From: Nonomuraea thailandensis
GTDB lineage: Bacteria > Actinomycetota > Actinomycetes > Streptosporangiales > Streptosporangiaceae
Direction of reading: 5' to 3'
NCBI RefSeq assembly: GCF_024172165.1
Contig: NZ_JAMZEB010000002.1
Location: forward strand, 8,902,501 to 8,966,500
Length of the DNA: 64,000 nt
In this document: in pieces, positions 7,804 to 16,697 of the stretch
Layout of the letters: every line of letters begins with the position of its first letter
How positions within the stretch are numbered: the stretch's first letter is position 1
The notes under the pieces: generated by a model
What the model was told of the DNA's origin: nothing
Databases searched by the model: none
Seen by the model: only the letters and a program-made list of their open reading frames with translations
Program-made: the position numbers and the translations under genes

Positions 7804-10683
7804 TCACCTGGCGAAGGCGAAGCCCTTGATCCGCAGGTTGCCCTTGAACACCAGGTACACGCTCCCGGCGCCCGCCTTCACCGCGGCGTTCACCGTCCCG
7901 TACTGGTAGATCCCGCCGGTGGCGGGCACCTGCACGGTCGCGAGCAGCGTGCCGGTCGGCGAGCCGCGCCGCACCTCGAACGAGCCGCCGCTCGCCGAGG
8001 CCACCGAGGCGGTCAGCCGCGAGCCCCAGGAAGCGCCGGTGAAGGAGACCCAGTCGCCCGCCGAGCCCTCGACGACCTCGCCGCCCGCCTTGCTCTCGTC
8101 GGCGAAGGCGACGCCCGAGTAGTCGTCGAAGTCCATCGCCCGGGTCGTCCTGGCCAGGTCGCGCACGGGAACGGTCTCGCCGGACACGCGCAGCGTCGTG
8201 GACTGGCGGATCCGGTCGGAGGCGGAGCCGACGAGGATGTCGTGGGTGGCGTTCTCGACGGTCCACTTGTTCCTGGTGTGGTCCCAGACGGCCAGGTCCG
8301 ACTTCTTCAGGGGGAAGGTGACCGTACGGGACTGGCCCGGGTTCAGCGAGACCCGCTGGAAGCCGCGCAGCTGCTTGACGGGCTGCTCGAAGCGGGAGTC
8401 GCGCTGGTGGGTGTAGAGCTGGACGACCTCGTCGCCCTTCGCCTGGCCGGTGTTGGTGACCTTCACGCTGACGCGGTCGCCCTGCACGCGCAGGCCCTGG
8501 TAGGAGAAGGTGGTGTAGCTCAGGCCGTGACCGAAGGCGTAGAGCGGCTTGTCGTCGCCGTACAGGTACGTCATCCCGGTCTTGGTCAGGTCGTAGTCCA
8601 GGAGGCTCGGCAGCTCGTCGGTCGCCGGCCAGGTCTGGGTGAGCCGGCCGGCCGGGTTGACGTCGCCGAAGAGCACGTCGGCGACGGCGTGCCCAGTCTC
8701 CGCGCCCGCGTGCGTGGTCCACAGCAGCGTCGGCGCGTCCACGATGACGGGATAGCTGGTCTCCAGGACGACGACCGTGCGGGGGTTGGCCTTGCGCACG
8801 GCCTCGATCAGCCGCCGCTGGCCCTCGCCGAGCTGCAGGTTGTCGCGGTCGTGGAACTCGCGCCCGGCCACGAACGGGTGGCTGCCCACCACCACGACCG
8901 CCACCTCGGCCTCGGCCGCCTGCGCGGCGGCCGCGGCGACGCCGTCGGAGACGACCTCCTTGGCGAACTTCGCCGCCTGCGCCTTGGGCACCAGGCCGAG
9001 CGTGCCTTCGGCGGTGATCCCGACGTACGCGTCGGGCAGGGCGAACCAGCTCTCGACGGTCTCGAACCCGGCATAGCGGATGAGGTGGCTGCCGTCCGGC
9101 TGCTTCTCCAGCGCGAACTGCTGGGAGACGTACCAGCCGTCGGGCTCGGCGTCGTCGGTGTCGAGCGAGCGCCAGTCGCCGCCGAGCAGCCGGCCGTTGC
9201 CCGCGTTGCGCAGCGTGGACACGCCACCGGTCCAGTCGGTGAGGTCCCACTGCGAGGCCGCGGTGGGCGCGGTGTCGGTGAGCGTGGCGTTGTCGTTCGG
9301 GCCCGTGCCGGTGGCGGTGACGTACCTGCCGGAGTCGAGGTGCTTGAGCGCGACGCGCTCCAGCCCCTCGCCGGTGGCGACGTCGGAGACCCGCTCCTTG
9401 ATCCCGTCCAGCGGTGTCACCTGGTACGGCAGCTGCCCCGAGTACCAGTCACGGTAGAGCCTGTCCGCGAGAGGGCCGACCACGGCCGCGGACTTCGGCC
9501 GCGCCAGCGGCAGCACGCCGGAGTTCTTCAGCAGCACCGCCGCCTTCCCGGCCGTCTCGCGGTTGAGCTGCTGGTGCGCCGCACTGTTGATCACATCAGC
9601 GGTGATCTTCTTGTACGGCCCGCCGTCCGGGTCGAAGTGCCCCAGCCGCGTACGGATCGACAACACGCTGCGCACCGACTTGTCCACGTCCGCCACGGTG
9701 AGGCGGCCCTGGTCGAGCGCGGCCTTGAGGTTCGTGACCATCACGCTGATGTCGCTGTTGTCGATGGTGAAGCTGTCGAGCCCGGCCTTCAGCACCGCGG
9801 CGAACGCCTCGGGCTTGTTGTCGTAGTACTTCTCCAGGTCGGTCAGCGCGTGCGGCCCCCAGGCGTCGCTGGGGTTGTAGAGCGTCTTGTCGGTCCACGA
9901 CCGCACCACGTCGTTCAGGTCGGGGTTGACGTGGTTGGGCCGCCCGTTGACCAGGTTGTACGAGGCCATCACGCCGGTCGCGGCGTCGGCCGAGATCGCC
10001 GCCTTGAACGCCGGCTCGTAGTACTCGTGCTTCAGCTTGGGCGTCAGGTTGGAGGAGGTCAGGCTGCGGTTGGTCTCGTTGTTGTAGGCCAGGTAGTGCT
10101 TCAGCACGGGCGCGGTCTTGAGGTAGAAGGGGTCGTCGCCCTGCAGGCCCTTGCCGTACGCGGTCGAGATGGCCCCGGTCAGCAGCGGGTCCTCGGAGTA
10201 GCCCTCCTCGTTGCGGCCCGCCCGCGGGTCACGCAGCAGGTCCACCACCGGCGCCCACACCTGCAGGCCCCACAGCACGGGGTCGGCGGCGTTGTAGCCG
10301 CGGGTCTCGTCACCCACGGCCGAGCCGACCTTCTTGATCAGCTCGGTGTCCCACGTGCTGGCCAGCCCCACGGCCTGCGGGAAGACGGTGCCGGTGGCGA
10401 ACTTCTGGTTCCAGTTGTCGTTGAGGTGGTTGGACCAGGCGACGCCGTGCAGGGCCTCGGTGCCGTTCTTGTGGTAGGCGATGCCCAGGCGCGGGATCGC
10501 GGGCTGCGACTGGTGCAGCAGGCTCAGCTTCTCGTCCAGCGTGAGCCGGCCGAGCAGGTCGCTCACCCGCTGCTCCAGCGGCAGGGCCGGGTTCTGGAAC
10601 GGGTACGCCTCAGCGTGCGCGGGGGGCACGGCGAGCAGGGAAGCAGTGAGGGCTAAAGCCGCTAATAGCGGGATTTTTCGCAT
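7804..10683 (-). CDS. Secreted GH3 family glycosidase with C-terminal CBM
   Basis: This 959-residue protein starts with a signal peptide (1-24, ending AHA). The GH3 N-terminal barrel follows, with nucleophile D273 in NPSDAWG after the VMASYNLVNG motif. An inserted fascin/ricin-like region (about 520-630) is next. The GH3 C-terminal domain (VVVVGSHPFVAGREFHDRDN, then GRLTQTWP and YAFGHGLSYTTF), a fibronectin-III-like domain, and a CBM6-like module (about 830-959) complete it. GH3 enzymes release terminal beta-linked glucose, xylose or arabinose from oligosaccharides. It ends the operon with the GH31 enzyme and CUT1 transporter, so it probably removes glucose or xylose from xyloglucan fragments. 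ATG 10683 has GGAG nine bases upstream; ATG 10698, overlapping the permease stop, is an alternative start. Confidence 0.88.
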   Translation of the reverse strand: MRKIPLLAALALTASLLAVPPAHAEAYPFQNPALPLEQRVSDLLGRLTLDEKLSLLHQSQPAIPRLGIAYHKNGTEALHGVAWSNHLNDNWNQKFATGTVFPQAVGLASTWDTELIKKVGSAVGDETRGYNAADPVLWGLQVWAPVVDLLRDPRAGRNEEGYSEDPLLTGAISTAYGKGLQGDDPFYLKTAPVLKHYLAYNNETNRSLTSSNLTPKLKHEYYEPAFKAAISADAATGVMASYNLVNGRPNHVNPDLNDVVRSWTDKTLYNPSDAWGPHALTDLEKYYDNKPEAFAAVLKAGLDSFTIDNSDISVMVTNLKAALDQGRLTVADVDKSVRSVLSIRTRLGHFDPDGGPYKKITADVINSAAHQQLNRETAGKAAVLLKNSGVLPLARPKSAAVVGPLADRLYRDWYSGQLPYQVTPLDGIKERVSDVATGEGLERVALKHLDSGRYVTATGTGPNDNATLTDTAPTAASQWDLTDWTGGVSTLRNAGNGRLLGGDWRSLDTDDAEPDGWYVSQQFALEKQPDGSHLIRYAGFETVESWFALPDAYVGITAEGTLGLVPKAQAAKFAKEVVSDGVAAAAAQAAEAEVAVVVVGSHPFVAGREFHDRDNLQLGEGQRRLIEAVRKANPRTVVVLETSYPVIVDAPTLLWTTHAGAETGHAVADVLFGDVNPAGRLTQTWPATDELPSLLDYDLTKTGMTYLYGDDKPLYAFGHGLSYTTFSYQGLRVQGDRVSVKVTNTGQAKGDEVVQLYTHQRDSRFEQPVKQLRGFQRVSLNPGQSRTVTFPLKKSDLAVWDHTRNKWTVENATHDILVGSASDRIRQSTTLRVSGETVPVRDLARTTRAMDFDDYSGVAFADESKAGGEVVEGSAGDWVSFTGASWGSRLTASVASASGGSFEVRRGSPTGTLLATVQVPATGGIYQYGTVNAAVKAGAGSVYLVFKGNLRIKGFAFAR

Positions 10684-10697
10684 TAAGAGGTTCTCCA

Positions 10698-11519
10698 TCA
10701 CTTGATGGCGCCGACCGTCACACCACGGGTCAGCGTGCGCTGGAAGATCAGGAAGAAGGCGACCGCCGGGACGATGCCGAGCAGGGCCGAGGCGCTGGAC
10801 ATGGTGGCGTCCATGTACCTCTGGCCCTGCAGCACGCCGAGCGCGACGGGCACCGTCTGCGTGTCGTTCGAGATCAGGAAGATCAGCGGAAGGAAGAACT
10901 CGTTCCAGGTCCAGATGAAGAAGAAGATCAGCAGTACGTTGATCGTGGGCCGGCTGATCGGCACCACGATCCGCCACAACGAGCGCAGCCGCCCGGCCCC
11001 GTCGATCGCCGCCGCCTCCAGGATCTCCCTCGGGAACTGGCCCAGCACCGCGCTCAGCAGGTACGTGCCGAACGCCGCCTGGATCGCGGTCATCACGATG
11101 ATCACCGCGAGCTGGGTGTCGTACAGATCGACGGCCTTGGCCAGGTAGTACAGCGGATAGGCCAGGGCCTCCTGCGGCAGCGTGTTGGCCACCAGGAACA
11201 GCACGAGGATCCACAGCCGCCCCTTCACCCTGCCGATGCCCAGCGCGTACGCGTTGAGCACCGACAGCACGACCGCCAGCACCGACACGGACGCGCTGAT
11301 GACGAGGCTGTTCCAGAGCTTGGTGCCGAACTCCACCCGGTTCCAGAAGTCGACGATCCCCTGCAGGTAGAGCCCGTCGGGCAGGCTCAGCGGCCCCTGC
11401 GAGCTGTACTCCGCCGGCGACTTGACCGCGTTCATCGCCACGATCAGGAACGGGAAGATCATCACGACGGCCAGCACGACCAGCGCGAACAGCACCGCCC
11501 AGCGTCCCGGGCCCCTCAT
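10698..11519 (-). CDS. CUT1 sugar ABC transporter permease (MalG type)
   Basis: This 273-residue protein has six membrane helices and the EAA loop region that contacts the ATPase (EILEAAAIDGAGRLRSLWRIVVP). It matches the MalG/ganP class of carbohydrate permeases. It overlaps the upstream MalF-type permease by four bases (ATGA), and its stop overlaps a possible ATG of the GH3 gene, so translation is tightly coupled. No ATPase gene is in the unit. Actinomycete CUT1 systems commonly share one ATPase of the MsiK kind encoded elsewhere, which is my inference here. Confidence 0.93.
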   Translation of the reverse strand: MRGPGRWAVLFALVVLAVVMIFPFLIVAMNAVKSPAEYSSQGPLSLPDGLYLQGIVDFWNRVEFGTKLWNSLVISASVSVLAVVLSVLNAYALGIGRVKGRLWILVLFLVANTLPQEALAYPLYYLAKAVDLYDTQLAVIIVMTAIQAAFGTYLLSAVLGQFPREILEAAAIDGAGRLRSLWRIVVPISRPTINVLLIFFFIWTWNEFFLPLIFLISNDTQTVPVALGVLQGQRYMDATMSSASALLGIVPAVAFFLIFQRTLTRGVTVGAIK

Positions 11520-12379
11520 GACTCACGCTCCTGCACGCGCAGGAACAGGAACGTCACCACGATGATGATCAACGCCAGCACCGTGGCGATCGCGGACCCG
11601 TACCCGACGTTGCTCTTCTGGAAGAAGCTCAGGTACGAGAAGTACGACGGCACCATCGTCGCGTTGCCGGGCCCTCCGCGGGTCAGCACGAAGATCGGCC
11701 CGAACACCTTCAACGCGGCGATCGTGCACGTCAGCAGCACCACGAAGATCTCCGGCCGGATCTGCGGGATCGTGATGTGCCAGAACTTGCGCCACCACGA
11801 GGCGCCGTCGATCTCGGCGGCCTCGTAGTAGGACGGGTCCACTCGCTGCAACCCGGCCATGAAGATCACGACCGGGTAGCCGAGCTGGAACCAGACCATG
11901 ACGCCCATGACGGTGGCCAGCGCCAGGTCGGGATCGCCGAGCCAGTCGAGGTCCAGCCCGAAGATCTGGTTGACGGCGCCGTACGACGGGTGCAGCATCC
12001 ACCCCCACACCACGCCGGCCACCGCCACCGGCAGCACCTGCGGCAGGTAGTACATCGCGCGCAGCGCCGAGGCCGTGCGCGTGCCGAAGCGCTTGCCGAT
12101 GTAGTCGAACAGCGCGGCAGCCAGCACGAGGCCGATCATGGTCGGCACGACGGCCATGGCCACGATCAGCCCCACGTTGTGCTGGAACGACTCCCAGAAC
12201 CGCTCGTCCGCCAGCAGCCTGGTGTAGTTGTCGAACCCGATCCACCTCGGCGTGCCCACCCCCGACCAGCGGGTGAAGCTGGCGCCGACGTTCATCAGGA
12301 ACGGCACGACGATGACGGCCAGGAACAGCAGCAGGCTGGGGATCAGGTAGAGCCAGTATCCCCTCGTACGATCCCTCAT
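11516..12379 (-). CDS. CUT1 sugar ABC transporter permease (MalF type)
   Basis: This 287-residue permease has six helices (first core LIPSLLLFLAVIVVPFLM) and the EAA motif YYEAAEIDGASWWRKFWHIT. It is the first permease of the pair that forms the channel for sugar uptake. Its ATG directly abuts the TAG of the sugar-binding lipoprotein gene and its end overlaps the second permease by four bases, so the three form one transcript. Confidence 0.93.
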   Translation of the reverse strand: MRDRTRGYWLYLIPSLLLFLAVIVVPFLMNVGASFTRWSGVGTPRWIGFDNYTRLLADERFWESFQHNVGLIVAMAVVPTMIGLVLAAALFDYIGKRFGTRTASALRAMYYLPQVLPVAVAGVVWGWMLHPSYGAVNQIFGLDLDWLGDPDLALATVMGVMVWFQLGYPVVIFMAGLQRVDPSYYEAAEIDGASWWRKFWHITIPQIRPEIFVVLLTCTIAALKVFGPIFVLTRGGPGNATMVPSYFSYLSFFQKSNVGYGSAIATVLALIIIVVTFLFLRVQERES

Positions 12380-13687
12380 CTAGTTACCAAGGTCGGCGAG
12401 GTTGTCCTCGTACGGCTTGGCGAGCTCGTCCAGCACCTGGGCCGAGGTCTTGCTGCCGTTGATGAGCTCCTGCACCCCGGCGACCATCACGTCGTAGTAG
12501 CCGGGCGCGGGCCAGTCGGGGTAGAAGGCCAGGCCGTCGGCGGCGGTGAGCTTGTTGAAGCTCTCGATGAGCTCCTTGCTCTTGGCGTCGGTGATCGCGG
12601 CCGGGTCTGCGGCCACGGGGACACCGCCGGAGTTGCCGAGCAGGTTCTGGATGTCCTTGCTCATCGTGATGTCGATGAAGTCGTAGGCCAGGTCCTTGTT
12701 CTCCGACTTCTCGGGCACGACCCAGAGGTTGCCGCTCGATCCGGGCGACATCGTGGCGCCGGGGAACAGGAAGTGGCCCCACTCGAAGTCCTTGATCTCG
12801 GAGGCGAAGCGGCCGTACCACCAGCTTCCGCTGATCACGATGGGGAACTTGCCGTTCATGAACGCCACGCCCATGTCCTCGGCCTTGATCCCGGCCGAGT
12901 TCTTGGCGATGTAGCCCTTCTTCACCCAGTCGGCGAACGTGTCGGCCCCGTAGGTGAACTCGGGGCCGCGGAAGTCCACCTTGCCCTTGTAGGACTGGAA
13001 CGCATCCAGCCACGGCTTCTGCGCCTTGGTCAGCGCGAGCTGGTAGAAGATCTGCTGCGCCGGGTACTCGGCGCCGGCGTTGGCGATGGGCGTCACGCCG
13101 GCCTTGACGAACGTGTCGAGCGCGGCCGTGAACTCCTCGAACGTGGCCGGCACGGCGACCTTGTGCTTGTCGAAGAGCTCCTTGTTGTAGTAGACCATCA
13201 CGAACTCGCCGTAGTTCGGCACGCCGAACCACTTGCCCGTGCCCATCACGCCGCGGTCGTCGTACTTGGCGGTGGTCTGCAGGCCGCCGGGCAGCAGCTT
13301 GTCCCAGCCGCGCTTGGCCGCCTCCTCGCTCAGGTCGGCGAGCAGGCCCTGCTTGGACAGCAGCCCGGCCGTGGCGTTGCCCTTGTTGTACTCCATGATG
13401 TCGGGCGCCTCGTCGGAGTTCAGCACCATGCTGGCCGTCTTCTGGATCTGTTCGAAGCCCTTCTCCTCGAACTTGACGGTCACGTTCGGGTGCGACGCCT
13501 CGAATTTCTTGATCGCCTCGGCCCACGCCTTGCCCATGGCGCTGTCGGCGGTCTCGTAGTGCCACAGTTTCAGCACGCGCGGCTCGGTGCCCGCCGGGCT
13601 GGGAGTGCCCGAGTCTCCTCCCGAGCCGCACGCCGACAGGGCGAGCGCGGCGGCGGCGAGCACCGCGGCGCCTCTCAATCTGACCAT
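12380..13687 (-). CDS. Extracellular sugar-binding lipoprotein (CUT1)
   Basis: This 435-residue solute-binding protein has a type II signal peptide with lipobox LSAC (C20) and the family 1 bacterial solute-binding fold. Visible signatures are VLKLWHYETAD near the N-terminus, PDIMEYNKGNATAGLLSKQG, and a VISGSWWYGRF segment in the hinge. It captures oligosaccharides at the cell surface for the two permeases encoded just downstream. Context (alpha-xylosidase, xyloglucanase) suggests xyloglucan oligosaccharides or xylose-containing sugars. GGAGGG precedes the ATG at 13687; 17 bases separate it from the GH31 stop. Confidence 0.93.
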   Translation of the reverse strand: MVRLRGAAVLAAAALALSACGSGGDSGTPSPAGTEPRVLKLWHYETADSAMGKAWAEAIKKFEASHPNVTVKFEEKGFEQIQKTASMVLNSDEAPDIMEYNKGNATAGLLSKQGLLADLSEEAAKRGWDKLLPGGLQTTAKYDDRGVMGTGKWFGVPNYGEFVMVYYNKELFDKHKVAVPATFEEFTAALDTFVKAGVTPIANAGAEYPAQQIFYQLALTKAQKPWLDAFQSYKGKVDFRGPEFTYGADTFADWVKKGYIAKNSAGIKAEDMGVAFMNGKFPIVISGSWWYGRFASEIKDFEWGHFLFPGATMSPGSSGNLWVVPEKSENKDLAYDFIDITMSKDIQNLLGNSGGVPVAADPAAITDAKSKELIESFNKLTAADGLAFYPDWPAPGYYDVMVAGVQELINGSKTSAQVLDELAKPYEDNLADLGN

Positions 13688-13704
13688 GATCCCTCCAGGG
13701 GGTG

Positions 13705-15990
13705 TTACGAGATGACGGCCCGGACGGGAGCTCCGGCCACCGGGGCGATCTCGACCCCGGTGACGCGCTTCGGGCCGGTGACGGCGACACGCAGCTCCTC
13801 GCCGTCCCTGGTGGCGACGGCGACCGTCACGCCGTCCGCGTCGTGTATTTCGGTTGTCCCGTCGCCGCCCCCGAAGGCGACGAGGGCGATCTCGGCCGGC
13901 ACGTCCACCGTGTCCTGCTGCTCCTGGACGGGGATGAGCGCGCCGTGCCGGACGAAGAGGGGGATCTGGTCGAGCGGCTTGCCGACCGTGACGTAACGGG
14001 CGCCCTCCAGCACCTCGTTCGTCCAGTAGTCCACCCAAAGGCCGCGCGGCAGGTACACCCGGCGGGTGCCCTCCGGCGCGGTCATGGGGGCGACGAGCAG
14101 GTCGTGGCCGAGCAGGTACTGCAGGTCGGCCTGCCAGGCCACCGGGTCGTCCGGGAAGTCGACGCACAGCGCCCGCATCATCGGCGCGCCGGTGCGGGCG
14201 GCCTCGACGGCGGCCGAGTAGAGGTAGGGCATCAGCCGGTAGCGCAGCCTGAGCGCGGCCACGGCCTCGGCCTCGACCTCGGGGAACTCCCACGGCTCCC
14301 TGGTCGTGGTGCCGTGCAGCCTCAGCAGCGGGGACAGCGCGCCGAACTGGCTCCAGCGCACGTACAGGTCGTCCGTGGGCCGCCCGGTGAAGCCGCCGGC
14401 GTCGTGGCTCCAGAACGGCACGCCGGACAGGCCGTGCGCGAGCCCGCCCCTGATCGTGCTGCCCATGGCGGCGTAGCTGGTGTAGGTGTCGCCGCCCCAC
14501 TGGGCGCTGTGGCGCTGCCCGCCCAGGTACGACGAGCGCGCCCACACCAGGTCGTGCCCGTTGACCTCGCGGGTGACGGCGGCGACCACGTCGTTGAACA
14601 GCAGCGTGTAGACGTTGTGCAGGTCGGCGCCGGTCATCCCGTTGAAGGCCACGGCGTCGCTCGGCACGCCCTCGGCGAAGTCGGTCTTGAAGACGGCCAC
14701 GCCCTGGCGCAGCAGCGGGCGCAGCAGGCCCTGGAACCACTCGACGGCGGCCGGGTTGGTGAAGTCGACGATCCCGCAGGCGGGGAACGAGCCGTGCCAG
14801 CAGTCGGCGACGTACGCCTGACCCGCCTGGTCCTTCAGGAAATATCCGGCCTCGGCGGCCTCGTGGAACGCCGGGCTGAGGTGGGAGACGTAGGGGTTCA
14901 TCCACAGACAGACCTTGAACCCCATCCCGTCCAGCTCGGCCAGCATGCCGTCCGGGTCGGGGAAGTTCACCGCGTCCCACTTCAGCTCCGACCAGTGCCC
15001 GTCGGCCTGCCAGTACGTGTCCAGGTGCAGCACGTCGCACGGGATGCCGCGCTCCCTGATCGTGCGCGCCCTGGCCAGCACCCGCTCCTGGCTGTCCACG
15101 CAGAACCCGGAGGAGATCCACGTGCCGAACGCCCACTTCGGCGGCAGCGAGGGCCGGCAGGTCAGCAGGTCGTAACGGTCCAGGATCTCGGGCGGCGTCG
15201 GCCCGGCCAGCACGTAGTAGTCGAGCACGTCGTCGGGCACCACGATCTGCACCACGCTGTGCGTGGACTGGCACACGTCGAACTCGGTGGGCGCGCCGCT
15301 GTCCACGAGCACGCCGTAACCCCTGCTCGACAGGTAGAGCGGCACGTTCTTGTACGCCCGCTGCGACTCGGCCCCGAAGGCGTCGAAGTTCCACATGACC
15401 GGGCGCTGGCCGCGCTTGTCCAGCCGGGTGAACGACTCGCCGAACCCGGAGAACGCCTCGTCGGGCGCGGCGGCGAAGCTCTCGTGATAGGCCACGGGCG
15501 TACCGGCGGAGCTGGAGCGCCCGAACGGCAGCGTACGCAGCCGGCCGCTGATGTCGATGTGGCCGCGATCCTGCTCGACCAGCGTCCGCCCCGCCGCGTC
15601 GGTGAAACGCAGATGCCAGGGGTGCAGGCTGATCTCGGCGCGCAGCGCGCCGGCGTCGATCACGATCGGCGCGCCCGGTGCCGCCTCGACACGTGCCCCT
15701 GAGTACGTGCCGGGCGACACCAGGCCGATGGCCCGCTCGGAGCGCGGCCTGGCGGTCGCGTCCTCCGACAGCCGGACCCTGATGACTCCCTCGCCCGCCA
15801 CGCCCACCTGCACGACCAGCGTCTCCTCCGCCGCGGTGACCGCCTTCAGCAGCACCTCGGCGCCGTCGGCCGCGACCAGCTCGGCGGAGGTGAGCGCTGA
15901 CAGGCCGCCCTCGCCCCGCTCACGGACCGGCAACTCGGGCGGGTCGGCGACGAAGTACTCGTGCGCGACCAGCGGCGGGCGATAGGGCAT
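13705..15990 (-). CDS. GH31 alpha-xylosidase (YicI type)
   Basis: This 761-residue protein has the GH31 layout: an N-terminal beta-sandwich (1-260), a catalytic barrel (about 275-620), and C-terminal beta domains. The nucleophile D437 lies in FKTDFAEG and the acid/base D501 in WGGDTYTSY. The pattern KTDF(G/A)E and WARSS.LGGQRHSAQWGGD is that of YicI-like alpha-xylosidases, not maltases. It has no signal peptide, so it acts in the cytoplasm, removing alpha-1,6-xylosyl side groups from imported xyloglucan oligosaccharides. It is the first gene of the leftward unit with the transporter and GH3 enzyme. GGAG lies five bases before the ATG, and a xylose-type operator lies upstream. Confidence 0.9.
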   Translation of the reverse strand: MPYRPPLVAHEYFVADPPELPVRERGEGGLSALTSAELVAADGAEVLLKAVTAAEETLVVQVGVAGEGVIRVRLSEDATARPRSERAIGLVSPGTYSGARVEAAPGAPIVIDAGALRAEISLHPWHLRFTDAAGRTLVEQDRGHIDISGRLRTLPFGRSSSAGTPVAYHESFAAAPDEAFSGFGESFTRLDKRGQRPVMWNFDAFGAESQRAYKNVPLYLSSRGYGVLVDSGAPTEFDVCQSTHSVVQIVVPDDVLDYYVLAGPTPPEILDRYDLLTCRPSLPPKWAFGTWISSGFCVDSQERVLARARTIRERGIPCDVLHLDTYWQADGHWSELKWDAVNFPDPDGMLAELDGMGFKVCLWMNPYVSHLSPAFHEAAEAGYFLKDQAGQAYVADCWHGSFPACGIVDFTNPAAVEWFQGLLRPLLRQGVAVFKTDFAEGVPSDAVAFNGMTGADLHNVYTLLFNDVVAAVTREVNGHDLVWARSSYLGGQRHSAQWGGDTYTSYAAMGSTIRGGLAHGLSGVPFWSHDAGGFTGRPTDDLYVRWSQFGALSPLLRLHGTTTREPWEFPEVEAEAVAALRLRYRLMPYLYSAAVEAARTGAPMMRALCVDFPDDPVAWQADLQYLLGHDLLVAPMTAPEGTRRVYLPRGLWVDYWTNEVLEGARYVTVGKPLDQIPLFVRHGALIPVQEQQDTVDVPAEIALVAFGGGDGTTEIHDADGVTVAVATRDGEELRVAVTGPKRVTGVEIAPVAGAPVRAVIS

Positions 15991-16026
15991 GGAGGCTCCT
16001 TCGGAACGGCTGCGCCAACTCGTGAA

Positions 16027-16053
16027 TTAGTTTGCTGTCCATACCAACAAACG
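16027..16053. promoter_or_regulatory. Xylose-type operator upstream of the GH31 operon
   Basis: GTTTGCTG (16030-16037) and CAACAAAC (16045-16052) form an inverted repeat with one mismatch and a 7-base centre, preceded by TTA. The half-sites AGTTTG/CAAAC recall the xyl operators bound by ROK-family XylR repressors in Firmicutes, although the centre here is about four bases longer. It lies about 37 bases before the GH31 start, where it would overlap the promoter. No ROK or LacI gene is in the window. Confidence 0.5.
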
Positions 16054-16103
16054 TCAACGGGGTTACCATGCTCTGACGACCCGCGTAAGGGAGGACGGCC
16101 CGA

Positions 16104-16697
16104 ATGAACGAGATCGCCGAGCGCTACCGCAGGCGCGCCGCCGCGTTCGAGGACAAGATCGCCGCCGTGCGGCCCGAGCAGTGGGCGGACCCGTCGCCGT
16201 GCGCGAGGTGGACCGCCCGTGACGTCGTCAGGCACATCGTCGACATGCACGACGTGATGCTGCGCCCGCTGGGCCTGGCCCTCAGCCCGGCCCCGTCGGT
16301 GGACGACGACCCGCTCGCCGCCTTCCGCGCCGCCCGCGCGGACGTCCAGGCGATCCTCGACGACCCCGCCCGCGCGGGACAGCAGTGCGACACCCCCGCC
16401 GGACGCGTCACGGCGGAGCGGAACATCGATCAGGTGATCAGCGACGACCTGCCGCTGCACGGCTGGGACCTGGCCCGCGCCACCTCCCAGGACGACACGA
16501 TCCATCCCGAGGACGTCGAGCGCGGCTGGGCGGCCATGGGCGCGCTGCCGCCCGGCCTGCTGGAGAAGTTCAGGACGCCGGGCGCGTTCGCACCCGGCGT
16601 GGAGGTGTTCGGCCCCGAGGTGAAGGTCGGCGCGGACGCCTCACCCCAGGACAGGCTGCTCGCCTTCATCGGGCGAGACCCCGGATGGAAGGCCTAG
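16104..16697 (+). CDS. TIGR03086-type DinB-like metal-binding protein
   Basis: This 197-residue protein has the mycothiol-dependent maleylpyruvate isomerase/DinB-like four-helix fold common in actinobacteria. Visible markers are WTARDVVRHIVDMH near residue 36 and LPLHGWDLARAT near residue 119, which carry the histidines and aspartate that bind a divalent metal in this superfamily. Many members are thiol-S-transferases using mycothiol; the substrate here is unknown. GGGAGG lies nine bases upstream of the ATG. It is divergent from the GH31 operon and ends four bases into the convergent flavoprotein gene. Confidence 0.85.
   Translation: MNEIAERYRRRAAAFEDKIAAVRPEQWADPSPCARWTARDVVRHIVDMHDVMLRPLGLALSPAPSVDDDPLAAFRAARADVQAILDDPARAGQQCDTPAGRVTAERNIDQVISDDLPLHGWDLARATSQDDTIHPEDVERGWAAMGALPPGLLEKFRTPGAFAPGVEVFGPEVKVGADASPQDRLLAFIGRDPGWKA

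Noticed and set aside
7804..11526. An apparent 1240-residue fusion of a permease-region frame with the GH3 enzyme
   Set aside because: The upstream part is an alternative frame of the MalG-type permease gene. The real enzyme starts at 10683 with a signal peptide and ribosome site.
13702..15702. Large forward open frame opposite the GH31 gene
   Set aside because: The minus strand has complete catalytic motifs; the forward translation is arginine/glycine-rich without recognisable domains.
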